Part shown: one piece after another, positions 7,126 through 16,112 of the stretch
Layout of the letters: every line of letters begins with the position of its first letter
Numbering within the stretch: position 1 is the stretch's first letter
NCBI GenBank assembly: GCA_965207565.1
Contig: CBDBMQ010000008.1
Location: 28,052-92,051, forward strand
Direction of reading: 5' to 3'
Length of the DNA stretch: 64,000 nucleotides
DNA from: Bin80 sp965207565
Lineage (GTDB): Bacteria; Bacteroidota; Rhodothermia; Rhodothermales; Bin80
The notes under the pieces: generated by a model
Database searches by the model: none
Seen by the model: the letters and a program-made list of their open reading frames with translations, nothing else
Told to the model about the DNA's origin: nothing
Made by a program: the position numbers and the translations under genes

Positions 7126-8874
7126 ATGCCCCGCAGCGAGGGTTCAATATTCATGGAATCTGACATCGCGCAGCAGGTGGCCAGTTATGAGTCCATTGAT
7201 CCTGGACAAGTCAATGCCTGGCTTGAACCCTATATCCCGCAAGAGCCCGCCAGCATTCTGGATGTCGGTGCTGGTAGCGGTCGGGATGCTGCTTGGCTTG
7301 CGTCAAAGGGGCACCAAGTGATTGCAGTGGAACCATCATGCGGTATGCGCAAGGAGGCCGAGCGATTCCATTCCGGATCCCCTTTCACATTAGTTGCAGA
7401 CCGGCTGCCCGACATCAAAAAGACAAGCCGGTCAGGTATGTCGTTCGACCTGATTCTTCTCAACGCTGTCTGGATGTTCATTCCCGAGACAGAACGGAAA
7501 CGCAGCTTTCGGAAGCTGATCGCTCTCCTTAAACCTCGGGGCGTCATAGCAATCTCGTTTCGCACACCGTGCGAGAGGCACCGAGGGATGTACCCTGTTT
7601 CCGTATCGGAAATCGAAGGACTTGCTCAGGGACACGGAGCCTACATAGTATCAACCGAAGAAGTTAGCGACTCCCTCGGCCGACCTGGAGTAAGATGGCA
7701 CCAGATTATCATCCGTTTACCTGACGACGGTACCGGCGCGTTGCCCCTGATTCGGCGGATCGTATTGCTTGACAACAAGTCCTCAACCTACAAGCTCGCA
7801 CTATTGCGGTCTCTGTGCAGAGTGGCCAGCATATCGCCCGGCTTGGCACGTGAATCCGGACCCAATCAGGTAACGATTCCCCTGGGAGCTGTGGCTCTTG
7901 CCTGGATCCAGCTTTACCTCCCATTATTAAGGGAAGACATGCCGCAGAATCCGAGAAATAAGTCTGGCGGTCAATACATCGGATTTGCCAGGGGTGCTCT
8001 TGGTAAGCTCATCCCAAGCCCCCAGGAAACTATCCAACTCCGACCGGGCGCATCATTGTACGCGGACCGCGGGATAGATTTGACAGACTCACTCCGAGAT
8101 GCCGCCGCAACCATCGAAGAAATGCCCGTGCGATACCTCTACTATCCTGATGGGCAACCAATTTTCAAGGTAACGAAGAGGCGATTCAAGGCCGGTCGCT
8201 CCATCATACTGAACGAGGACTATTTTTCGGAATTCGGAGAAATGACTGTTCCCGCCCATCTCTGGCAAGCACTTCAACGTTATAGCGTATGGGTTGAGCC
8301 TGCCTTGGTCGAGGAATGGATCCGGCTGATGCGCAGATATGCATATAGACAGGACAGACCGGTGGACGAACTGCGATTAAGGCAACTGATGCGCCCCTAT
8401 GAACCCGAGCGCAATCAGGGAGAAGTTCGCAACCGTGCTCTGAAGCTGCTGAGCACGCAATCGATCTATTGCGTATGGACCGGTAAGAAGCTGCACGCAA
8501 AGAGTATGCATATTGACCACTGTCTCCCCTGGGCAGCATGGCCATGCGACGATCTCTGGAATTTAATGCCCGCCAACAAGGCCTCCAATCTCAGCAAGAA
8601 AAATCATTTGCCCGACAACATCACCATCCGGGAAGCGCAGGACCGTATCATGACCTGGTGGGACGATGCCTACCGCAGGGAAGAGGCAACAAGCGAACGA
8701 TTTCTTTTAGAGGCAAAGGCCCGGTTGCCCGCATTGAAGGAATCCGCTCCTTCACTTGATGACGTATTTTTCGCTTTGGACCTGCAGAGGACACGTTTGT
8801 ACAATGATCATCGCATTCCTGAGTGGTCTGGACCTCGCGGGTCAGCTCCAACCCTTCTTTCCATGGGAGAGTAA
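7126..8874 (+). CDS. Class I SAM methyltransferase - HNH endonuclease fusion
   Basis: A 582-aa protein. Residues about 10-205 are a class I SAM-dependent methyltransferase: motif I ILDVGAGSGRD near residues 44-54, an acidic residue closing strand 2 (AVEP), and a LILLNAVWMF motif-IV region. A middle segment of about 240 residues (from LPLIRRIVLLDNKSSTYKLA) is unassigned. Residues 447-497 are an HNH nuclease domain with IDHCLPW (His465), WNLMPA (Asn479) and the NHLP histidine. Start 7126 is used; Met10 at 7153 is an equally good start. The gene stands alone between the Sel1 array and a convergent kinase. Methyltransferase and nuclease in one chain suggest a self-contained modification/cleavage or defence factor. 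That is inference, and the methylation target could be DNA, RNA or something else. Confidence 0.8.
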   Translation: MPRSEGSIFMESDIAQQVASYESIDPGQVNAWLEPYIPQEPASILDVGAGSGRDAAWLASKGHQVIAVEPSCGMRKEAERFHSGSPFTLVADRLPDIKKTSRSGMSFDLILLNAVWMFIPETERKRSFRKLIALLKPRGVIAISFRTPCERHRGMYPVSVSEIEGLAQGHGAYIVSTEEVSDSLGRPGVRWHQIIIRLPDDGTGALPLIRRIVLLDNKSSTYKLALLRSLCRVASISPGLARESGPNQVTIPLGAVALAWIQLYLPLLREDMPQNPRNKSGGQYIGFARGALGKLIPSPQETIQLRPGASLYADRGIDLTDSLRDAAATIEEMPVRYLYYPDGQPIFKVTKRRFKAGRSIILNEDYFSEFGEMTVPAHLWQALQRYSVWVEPALVEEWIRLMRRYAYRQDRPVDELRLRQLMRPYEPERNQGEVRNRALKLLSTQSIYCVWTGKKLHAKSMHIDHCLPWAAWPCDDLWNLMPANKASNLSKKNHLPDNITIREAQDRIMTWWDDAYRREEATSERFLLEAKARLPALKESAPSLDDVFFALDLQRTRLYNDHRIPEWSGPRGSAPTLLSMGE

Positions 8875-9016
8875 ATACGTAATCACTATCATTGGGGCCT
8901 CGTGCAAGACCCTCTTTAGAAGTTATGTGTGAGTGACAAAACGATTGACCAGTACGTGAATTGGTCATCGTGCAAGCTTCTTCCCATCACCCTCCAGAAC
9001 ACAGATATAAGGAACA

Positions 9017-9907
9017 CTACAGCGTGAGGGCCATCGCTCCGAGTACGCCAGCCCTGCTTCCAAGTCCAGGTGGGACGATATACTGGTCAATCTGATCAAT
9101 CAGTTCTTTCGCCCTGACATATCCATTCAAGTGTGACTGGACACGCGAACGAATCGCAGGAAATAAATGCTCCTGCTGCATCACTCCGCCGCCCATAATG
9201 ACCCGTTCGGGTGAGAGGATCAGGATCATATTGGTTACCGCAAACGAGAGATAGTGCGCCACAAACGACCATGCAACATGGTCCGGTGGAAGGGTCTTCG
9301 CAGGAGTCCCCCAGTGTGCCTGGATCGCGGGCCCGGCTACCATCCCCTCCAGACAGGCGCCATGAAAGGGACAATTCCCCTCGTAATCATCTCCCTCGGC
9401 ACGTGGCAAAAAAAGATGTCCCATCTCCGGATGTACGAGCCCATGAACGGGCTGACCATTCACTAGGGCTCCACCCCCAAATCCCGTCCCAATCGTAAGG
9501 TAGAGAAGGTTCTGAGTCCCCTGCCCCGCTCCCCATAAGTATTCGCCGACGGCAGCACCATTGACGTCCGTATCAAAGGCAACAGGTCGTTGCAACTCTC
9601 GTGCAATCCGTCCAGCCAAGTCGGTATTCGACCAGACTGGTTTTGGGGTACTGGTAATGAAGCCATAGGTCTCTGAATCTGGTCGCACATCAGCGGGGCC
9701 GAATGTAGCAATGCCAATGGAATCCGGCAATCGAGGCTGTGCACGGAAGAAGTCCACTGCTCGACCGATCGTCTCTTCCGGTGTTGTGGTAGGAAATCGC
9801 TCTACGGAATGGACGTCGTTTGGCGGGTGGCCAATTGCACAGACGAATTTCGTTCCCCCTGCTTCAATACCTCCAAGAAGGGAGCCAGTTTTCACGGTGT
9901 CACTCAC
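9017..9907 (-). CDS. ROK-family sugar kinase, probable fructokinase
   Basis: A 296-aa protein of the ROK family of ATP-dependent sugar kinases. Visible are the N-terminal phosphate-binding GGIEAGGTKF, the catalytic DVNGAAVGE region, the GTGFGGG ATP-binding segment, and the HPEMGH...CPFHGACLEG zinc site typical of ROK fructokinases (fructose to fructose-6-phosphate). Length is normal. Its ATG overlaps the last four bases of htpG (ATGA), so it is translationally coupled and the last gene of a six-gene minus-strand run starting at the ABC ATPase. Mannose or other hexose specificity cannot be excluded. Confidence 0.88.
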   Translation of the reverse strand: MSDTVKTGSLLGGIEAGGTKFVCAIGHPPNDVHSVERFPTTTPEETIGRAVDFFRAQPRLPDSIGIATFGPADVRPDSETYGFITSTPKPVWSNTDLAGRIARELQRPVAFDTDVNGAAVGEYLWGAGQGTQNLLYLTIGTGFGGGALVNGQPVHGLVHPEMGHLFLPRAEGDDYEGNCPFHGACLEGMVAGPAIQAHWGTPAKTLPPDHVAWSFVAHYLSFAVTNMILILSPERVIMGGGVMQQEHLFPAIRSRVQSHLNGYVRAKELIDQIDQYIVPPGLGSRAGVLGAMALTL

Positions 9908-11754
9908 GGAGTATGGGTCGCATCCACTAGGATACGAGTCATACGTGCTATAAATGCAGAGGGCTCTGTAAGACTGCCATCCATCAGGAGAGCACCTTCG
10001 TAAATCTGCTCAATGGCTTCCTCAACCAGAGTACCCTGATTTTCGGTGGAGGATTTCAGTGCCAGAATATTTTTCATGAGTGGGTGCTCCACATTGATTT
10101 CCAGTACTTTCTTCATCCCCTCATAGTCGGGATTCATGGATTTCATCATCCGCTCCAACTGCGGATCCAGCCCATCCTTGGGGGCCACCAATGTGGCAGC
10201 AGAATCAACCAGACGCTTGGAAGCGGCCACATCCTGTATTCGGTCTCCCAACTGGATACGGAAGAGCGAGAGCAATGTATCCATGTCATCCCCGGGCAGA
10301 GGCTCCGATTCCTCATCTTCTCCCAGATCAAGTTCCGCGGCGGTTACGCTGGTGAAGCTCTTCTCCTCAAACTTCTGCACGTTTGGAAGAGTGAGTGCAT
10401 CAACCGGATCCGACAGAAGCAAAACCTCAATCCCTTTACGAGTAAAAACCTCAAGGTGCGGGCTCTTGCGGGCGGATTCAAGGGAATCTGCCAACAGGTA
10501 ATAAATGGTTTCCTGATCCGCGGCCATACGTTCAATGTAGTCATGGAGCGATGTCAGATCTTCACTGTTTGTTGACGGGTAACGCATCAGCTCCAGGAGT
10601 TCATCCCGCCGGGGCAGATCACTCCAGAGTCCCGTCTTGAGTACTGGACCAAAATTCAGAAAAAATTTCTCGTACCGTTCACCATCTTCAGTAGCCCATT
10701 CCTTCAGGAGACCGAGCAGTTTGCCGGTCAGCGTAGATCGAATACGCTGAGCAACGGGACTGTTTTGCGTTACCTCCCTGGACACGTTTAGTGGAAGATC
10801 ATCCGTATCCACGACCCCCCGCACAAAGTGCAGATAATCGGGAAGCAACTCTTCGGCATCGTCCCGTACAAAGACGCCCGAACAATAGAGGTGAAGGTCA
10901 CTCCGGCGATCTTCTCGGAAAAATGACGTGGGAGCCTGTGCAGGGATAAACAGAAGGGCATCGAAAGAAAGGAGCCCTTCGATCTGCAGGTGTAGGTGCC
11001 CGAAAGGTTCTGCAAAATCACCCGTCACGAATTTATAGAACTCATTTCGTTCGTCCTCGGTGATGTCTTCCTTGCGCTTCTTCCAGAGTGCCTCCAACGT
11101 ATTGACCTGATCAGAGTCAAGCTGGATCGGGAAGTCCACGAAATTTGAATACTTGCGGATAATGGACCGGATGCGGGCTTCCTCCGCAAATTCTTTTGCC
11201 TCCTCCTTCAGGTGCAGTGTGATCTTGGTTCCTCGCTCTTTCCGCGTGCCTGGGCTGATCGCATACGTTCCTGTTCCGTCACTTTTCCAGATGAACGGCT
11301 CGGCCCCCTCATCGGCATGTAATGTTTCAAGTACAATCTCATCTGCAACCATGAACGCAGAATAGAAGCCGACACCGAACTGGCCAATCATACCGGCATC
11401 TACGGGTTTACCGGATGCTTTCTGCTCCTCAATAAAGGCTAGTGTACCGCTGCTTGCGATAGTCCCCAACCGCTCAGTGAGATCCTCGCGCGTCATCCCA
11501 ATCCCTGTATCCTCTATGGACAGGGTATTGGCCTCTTTGTCCAGGGTAATCGCGATCTGGAGATCTTGATGATTCCCTTCCGAATGATCGGTCAGCTGCC
11601 GAAAACGAGCCTTATTCAGGGCATCTGAAGCATTTGAGATCAATTCCCGAAGGAATATCTCCCGGTTGGTATAGAGCGAATTGACGATAAGGTGCAGCAA
11701 CTGCTGCATCTCTGCTTTATACTCAAACTGCTGGGTTGATGTATTCTCAGTCAT
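9904..11754 (-). CDS. htpG: Chaperone HtpG (Hsp90)
   Basis: A 616-aa bacterial Hsp90. The N-terminal GHKL ATPase is clear: FLRELISNASDALNKAR (N-box), DTGIGM, and GQFGVGFYSAFMV (G2). The middle domain has FIPAQAP and DLPLNVSRE, and a C-terminal dimerisation domain follows. Length is normal for HtpG. It is an ATP-driven cytosolic chaperone. It lies 15 bases downstream of the DUF4340 gene and overlaps the ROK kinase by four bases; this association with the Gld-type ABC operon is probably an accident of operon growth. No heat-shock element is recognisable upstream. Confidence 0.96.
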   Translation of the reverse strand: MTENTSTQQFEYKAEMQQLLHLIVNSLYTNREIFLRELISNASDALNKARFRQLTDHSEGNHQDLQIAITLDKEANTLSIEDTGIGMTREDLTERLGTIASSGTLAFIEEQKASGKPVDAGMIGQFGVGFYSAFMVADEIVLETLHADEGAEPFIWKSDGTGTYAISPGTRKERGTKITLHLKEEAKEFAEEARIRSIIRKYSNFVDFPIQLDSDQVNTLEALWKKRKEDITEDERNEFYKFVTGDFAEPFGHLHLQIEGLLSFDALLFIPAQAPTSFFREDRRSDLHLYCSGVFVRDDAEELLPDYLHFVRGVVDTDDLPLNVSREVTQNSPVAQRIRSTLTGKLLGLLKEWATEDGERYEKFFLNFGPVLKTGLWSDLPRRDELLELMRYPSTNSEDLTSLHDYIERMAADQETIYYLLADSLESARKSPHLEVFTRKGIEVLLLSDPVDALTLPNVQKFEEKSFTSVTAAELDLGEDEESEPLPGDDMDTLLSLFRIQLGDRIQDVAASKRLVDSAATLVAPKDGLDPQLERMMKSMNPDYEGMKKVLEINVEHPLMKNILALKSSTENQGTLVEEAIEQIYEGALLMDGSLTEPSAFIARMTRILVDATHTP

Positions 11755-11769
11755 CCAAATGGGTTCAGG

Positions 11770-12660
11770 CTACTCTCTCTGGGCGGACAATGATTCCGGC
11801 TCTGGAAAAAGTTGATCCAGTCGGCTTTCGAAGACTCTGTAGGTAAATTGGCCTCCACCAGAAACCAGTGCGACTGCGGATTCCGCAGGCATTGCCCGGA
11901 TGGATACGGTGGTATTCACGCTGGTTGACAGGTCAACACGGTAGCTGGCATCGGTCAGGATCTGAGTGGGGAGGTCATCAAAGAACCCATCCGCATTCAG
12001 CGGTGCAAATCGACGGAGCCAGTTCGTGATCTGTAAGCTATCCCCCGGCTGATCATCCACCATCCATGTACCGCCGTCCAGAGATACCTCATAAGACACA
12101 CCCTGACGCATCACCCGGGCAGAGGTGACCGTCCCCATGCCAAGGTTGACGACCCTCCGGTCCCGCCATCTTTCTGGATCCTGATTGACGGTGACACGAC
12201 CATTGGTCGAGTAGACATTGGGATCATCTCCGATGTGAACATAAATCGACATATAATCGCGTCCCTGCCTCGAAATCACAATCTCCTCCGACCCATCGGG
12301 CCATGTAAGCGTGACCGTGGTCGCGGTCGAATCAATACCATAAAGCTCATAGCGATCCGTATTGCTGGTTGCGCGGTTATTCAGGGAGAGATCACCCAGT
12401 TCGGTTAGAAGACGTGCGACCGTTACTGAGTCAGCAGGCATATCCACAGGCGCACGCATGAACCATTGCATGCCTTGTTTTTCCAGATTCAATTCCGTAT
12501 CCGGCAGCACAACGGAAATCTGTATCACTTCATCAATCGGAAGGTTCAACTCCGGTACACGAATGTTACTCGGATTTCGGTCAAACACACCGGAAAACCA
12601 GGCCAAAACCAGCAGTAGAGCCAGCGTGCCGCCGAGTACAAGTGGTTGCTTTTGTCGCAT
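11770..12660 (-). CDS. DUF4340-type protein, partner of the Gld-like ABC system
   Basis: A 296-aa protein with one N-terminal membrane segment (VLGGTLALLLVLAWF) and a large predicted periplasmic part. DUF4340 proteins commonly follow gldG-like genes in Bacteroidota and elsewhere; function is unknown. The position directly after the GldG-like gene (11 bases) supports the call. The repeated pattern of strand-rich segments with WPDGSEEIVISRQG and GGTWMVDDQPGDS resembles DUF4340 beta units. It probably works with the transporter in envelope transport or assembly. Confidence 0.7.
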   Translation of the reverse strand: MRQKQPLVLGGTLALLLVLAWFSGVFDRNPSNIRVPELNLPIDEVIQISVVLPDTELNLEKQGMQWFMRAPVDMPADSVTVARLLTELGDLSLNNRATSNTDRYELYGIDSTATTVTLTWPDGSEEIVISRQGRDYMSIYVHIGDDPNVYSTNGRVTVNQDPERWRDRRVVNLGMGTVTSARVMRQGVSYEVSLDGGTWMVDDQPGDSLQITNWLRRFAPLNADGFFDDLPTQILTDASYRVDLSTSVNTTVSIRAMPAESAVALVSGGGQFTYRVFESRLDQLFPEPESLSAQRE

Positions 12661-12671
12661 AAGTCAGATAA

Positions 12672-14186
12672 TTACAAAACTAAAATTTGTCTTGCACGCC
12701 GTCTGCGCCAACGTACAAGTCCCAATAGGACCACTATCAACAGTGGTCCTAGCATGTTGGCATACTTGATCACGGGCCGCATGCCCTCCGAGGTATCCCG
12801 AAGCGTACGTGGTTCGATTGATTTTGAGCGAATGCTCAGGAGTGCCTCATCCTGCGCGAGCCAATCCACCAGGTTTAACCCAAACTGGGTACTGCCTCCA
12901 TTTGGGGGGACAATAGATTCGTTCAGGAAGTCCCCATCTCCCACAACCACCAATCGAGTTGGTGGGCTGGTCCTCCCGGGTGTATAGACGCTTGGGAACG
13001 GTCCGATAAAGGCGGCACCTAACAGGTAGGGTCCTCCCGATAACGTTGCTGAGGTCTCTGTTGGCGACAGCATAAAGAATCCCTGCTGCAGGCCACTCTG
13101 CGGAGACGAATAAATGAGGGGCTCACGTGTCACCCCGCTTGGTAGTGCAGCACTTGTATCCACCGAACTCACGAAGTAAAACATAAGGTCCTGCAACCGA
13201 TTCACCATTGGGTTCTCTGGATTGAATCGAGAAGCAACTGGAAAGAGAGGATACTGCATTTGCTGGGAGATGTTGAAAAATCCCTGACGTCGCTGAACGG
13301 TAACGACAGAACTCTGCTCATCCATGATCAGGTTCGGGGTAAGGATGATCCCATAGTTCGCAAGCAGCGGCTCAATGCCGGTATTCAACTCGGCAGCCTG
13401 CCCCGCCTGCAAATTCGCGGCAATGCGGTTGAGCAAAAAGCCGACGCGCCCACCGTCCATGATGTATGCATCCAGTGCCTGGAGATCCGCTTCCGGGATG
13501 GTGTCGGTTGGTGCAATAACCAGCAGCACCTCCGGGCTGTCTGGTCCTTCCAAGTCCGCTGTCGTCGCAATCTGAACCTCATAATTGGTCGTGAGGCTTT
13601 GATGCAGGGTTTGCATGTCCTGCATGGGATCCGGCTCTCCGTGACCTGTCCAGAATGCTGCAACCGGCTTCTCTTCACGCGTCAATCGCCGGATTGCGCT
13701 CGTCAGGTCATACTCAAGCCGTGACAGATCCTGAATCACTGGAATGGTTTCCCGGTTATTCTCGTACTCAATCGCAACGCCCATATAGGCATTCTTCAGT
13801 TGTACGTTGTCACTTTCAATCACCTGGATCTGGACCGGGGGGATCTCCAGCCGCCCGGCTTCGCCGCGCAGGTCCTCATCCTCTCCTGGATCAATAAACT
13901 GATACTCAATGTTCTGTCCACCATACGCGCGGTAGTCATCAAGTTTATCTCTCAAAAACCTCCGGTTCGAGGCAAATTGCGCTGGCAGATCGGCAGTAAA
14001 GAACGCCGTGATGCTGACCGGGTCTTCCAGCGTCTGGACAAGATCCTTGGATGCACGCGAGAGCGAGTACACCCGATCATCCGTCAGATCCAGTCGCCCG
14101 AAGATATTCAGGCCGATCAGGTTGACCACAACCAGGATCGCAGCAGCGAGGAGTAATGTAGTTTGTGCAGAAAAATCTCGTTTCAT
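12672..14186 (-). CDS. GldG-like ABC transporter auxiliary/substrate-binding protein
   Basis: A 504-aa protein with an N-terminal membrane segment (TTLLLAAAILVVVNLIGLNIF), a long extracytoplasmic domain, and a C-terminal membrane segment (ANMLGPLLIVVLLGLVRW) followed by a basic tail. This is the GldG/ABC_transp_aux layout. It contains the characteristic LSRASKDLVQTLEDPVSITAFF and FWTGHGEPD segments. In Flavobacterium, GldA, GldF and GldG form a transporter needed for gliding, but homologues occur in non-gliding bacteria, so gliding should not be inferred from this alone. It follows the permease by 21 bases. Confidence 0.82.
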   Translation of the reverse strand: MKRDFSAQTTLLLAAAILVVVNLIGLNIFGRLDLTDDRVYSLSRASKDLVQTLEDPVSITAFFTADLPAQFASNRRFLRDKLDDYRAYGGQNIEYQFIDPGEDEDLRGEAGRLEIPPVQIQVIESDNVQLKNAYMGVAIEYENNRETIPVIQDLSRLEYDLTSAIRRLTREEKPVAAFWTGHGEPDPMQDMQTLHQSLTTNYEVQIATTADLEGPDSPEVLLVIAPTDTIPEADLQALDAYIMDGGRVGFLLNRIAANLQAGQAAELNTGIEPLLANYGIILTPNLIMDEQSSVVTVQRRQGFFNISQQMQYPLFPVASRFNPENPMVNRLQDLMFYFVSSVDTSAALPSGVTREPLIYSSPQSGLQQGFFMLSPTETSATLSGGPYLLGAAFIGPFPSVYTPGRTSPPTRLVVVGDGDFLNESIVPPNGGSTQFGLNLVDWLAQDEALLSIRSKSIEPRTLRDTSEGMRPVIKYANMLGPLLIVVLLGLVRWRRRRARQILVL

Positions 14187-14207
14187 GGCTCGGCAGTCAC
14201 AATCAGT

Positions 14208-14915
14208 TTATTCCGGCCGCTTGGCCAAGGTGTAGGTCGTCAGCAGAAAAGCAAATCCCGTCAATGACACGTAGTAAAGAATATCGCGGGTATCAATTAC
14301 CCCGCGCATCAGGTTCTGGAAATGGTAATCTGCGCCCAAATATTGCATGATAACTCCCAGCTGACCGGGGACAAAATCTGTAATCTTGTCAAGCAAAAAC
14401 AGCAGGAAGATGATGGCAAAGCCAAGAATGAATGCAACAATCTGGTTGCGGGTCAAACTGCTGGCCCAGATACCAATCGCCCCGTAGGTGGTCCCCAGCA
14501 AAAACAGCCCCAGATAGCCTCCAACCGTACCACCCAAGTCCAGGTCTCCAAGTAGAGCCAGCGTGATCGCGTATACAAACGTGAGCGCGATGGCCAGCAG
14601 CAACAGGAGTGCAACCGACAAGAGCTTCCCAAGGATGACCTGCCAGTCACGTACCGGAAGGGTCAGGAGTAATTCCAGGGTCCCTGCGCGGCGCTCCTCA
14701 GCAAAGGATGCCATGGTCAGTGCCGGCATAAAGAACAAAAAGATGAAGGGGGCAATCGAAAACACCGAACGAAGGGAAGCCACGTTCTGCAAAAACAGTG
14801 CATTGCTGAAAAACCAGCCAGTGATGGCCAGGAATACACATAGTACCACGTACGCTGCCGGCCCGTCAAAATAGGCCCGTAACTCACGCTTTGTAAGAAT
14901 CCAGGTTTGATACAT
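14208..14915 (-). CDS. ABC transporter permease, GldF-like
   Basis: A 235-aa protein with six hydrophobic segments, of the ABC-2 permease family. It starts MYQTWILTKRELRAYFDGP, which is typical: short basic N-terminus, then the first membrane span. I preferred this Met at 14915 to an upstream one at 15023, because the extra 36 residues overlap the upstream intergenic region and look non-coding. It forms the membrane channel for the ATPase encoded just upstream. The family also contains gliding-associated GldF. Confidence 0.85.
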   Translation of the reverse strand: MYQTWILTKRELRAYFDGPAAYVVLCVFLAITGWFFSNALFLQNVASLRSVFSIAPFIFLFFMPALTMASFAEERRAGTLELLLTLPVRDWQVILGKLLSVALLLLLAIALTFVYAITLALLGDLDLGGTVGGYLGLFLLGTTYGAIGIWASSLTRNQIVAFILGFAIIFLLFLLDKITDFVPGQLGVIMQYLGADYHFQNLMRGVIDTRDILYYVSLTGFAFLLTTYTLAKRPE

Positions 14916-14950
14916 AGTCAATTCGTCGTCTTGGAGGTAACTGTTCGGTA

Positions 14951-15874
14951 TTAACCGCTGGTCAATTGCCGGAAGACATCTTCCAGGTTCTTGCTCTTTC
15001 GGTGCAGACCCGTGAGTGTCCACTTATGGCTCACCGCGAGTCGAAACAGATCCGCTCGGATATCGCCTGAAGAGTTCAGCATAAAGTGTGCCTCTCCATT
15101 GTCGTCCGTGCCGTGCTCAACAACCTCGGCTGAATCCCAGGCACCAAGAACAGATGCCACCTCTTCCTCGTTATCCAGGAGGGTGATGGAAACCTGCTCA
15201 CCTCCCGAGAGGCCGGAGCGGAGTTCTTCGGGGGTCCCGTCGGCCACCAGGGTTCCGTTGTCAATAATGATCACCCGGTCACAGGAGGCCTGCACTTCAG
15301 AGAGAATATGTGTGGAAAGCACCACCGTCCGCTCTCTGCCAATCTCCCGGATGAGTTCACGGATTTCGACGATCTGGTTTGGATCCAGACCACTCGTTGG
15401 CTCATCTAGAATCAAAATGGGAGGGTCATGGATCATCGCCTGGGCCAGACCAACCCGCTGCCGATACCCCTTGGATAGGGCATCGACGCGCTTTGCGAGG
15501 ACATCATGGAGACCACACGCGCTGGTCATTGCCCGAATACGCCCCGGGCGATCCTCTGCGGGGATGCCACGCATTGCAGCGACAAACTCCAGATAGTCAT
15601 AGGTGATCATGTCCGCATACAGCGGCGTATTTTCAGGCAGATAACCTATCCGCTGTCGTACCGGGAGCATATCTTCCCGGATATCCATGCCATCCACCAG
15701 AACGGTCCCTTCATTAGGCGGGAGGTAGCCGGTCATCACCTTCATGGTCGTGGACTTACCCGCACCGTTTGGGCCCAGAAAGCCGACGACCTCTCCCTGA
15801 TCTACCTGAAAGGATATTGAGCGCACAGCCTTAACGGGGCCGTACGATTTACTGAGATTTTGGACCTCAATCAT
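14951..15874 (-). CDS. ABC transporter ATP-binding protein, GldA-like
   Basis: A 307-aa ATPase with Walker A GPNGAGKSTTMKV near residue 35, the Q-loop, an ABC signature read here as SKGYRQRVGLAQA, Walker B PILILDEPTSGLDP, and the H-loop STHILSE. A C-terminal extension of about 90 residues is typical of gliding/multidrug-type ABC ATPases. It is the first gene of the minus-strand run ATPase - permease - GldG-like - DUF4340 - htpG - ROK kinase, with gaps of 35 bases or less. The promoter should lie in 15875-16100. Confidence 0.93.
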   Translation of the reverse strand: MIEVQNLSKSYGPVKAVRSISFQVDQGEVVGFLGPNGAGKSTTMKVMTGYLPPNEGTVLVDGMDIREDMLPVRQRIGYLPENTPLYADMITYDYLEFVAAMRGIPAEDRPGRIRAMTSACGLHDVLAKRVDALSKGYRQRVGLAQAMIHDPPILILDEPTSGLDPNQIVEIRELIREIGRERTVVLSTHILSEVQASCDRVIIIDNGTLVADGTPEELRSGLSGGEQVSITLLDNEEEVASVLGAWDSAEVVEHGTDDNGEAHFMLNSSGDIRADLFRLAVSHKWTLTGLHRKSKNLEDVFRQLTSG

Positions 15875-16112
15875 AAGCTAATTCTGAGTTAAACTTTGTT
15901 TTACGCCTCTTGGCGGTTACCGTGCCAGAAAAAAACGAAATAAAAAACGATTGACCGTCTGCATTTCGTATAGATTTGGCCCAGAAAGAATGATGAAAAC
16001 CAAGGTGACGGGTTATAAACAGTAGATCCACAGTGGATCCCCGGTAATCCCCTCTAATCATGCCACCCCCGACCGCTTAACTCCATCGGTAGTCTTTCAA
16101 GAGCCTCTGGTG

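Noticed and set aside
8885..9016. Inverted repeat TGACCA..TGGTCA near 8946-8967 as a terminator
   Set aside because: The stem is six bases with a 10-base loop and no T-run. Convergent genes make a terminator likely somewhere here, but this hairpin is too weak to mark.
9904..11754. HtpG as part of a defence cluster together with the GHKL ATPase
   Set aside because: It is a normal-length HtpG in an operon with the Gld-type ABC genes and is 16 kb from the island. Sharing the GHKL fold is not linkage.
12672..15874. Gliding motility inferred from gldA/gldF/gldG-like genes
   Set aside because: These genes are widespread in non-gliding bacteria, and no GldK/L/M/N or SprA-type gene is present in the window.
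16025..16039. Perfect palindrome GATCCAC-A-GTGGATC between icd and the ABC ATPase
   Set aside because: It lies over 100 bases upstream of the ATPase start and downstream of icd. No repeat of it is seen elsewhere and there is no regulator next door, so an operator call is not supported.
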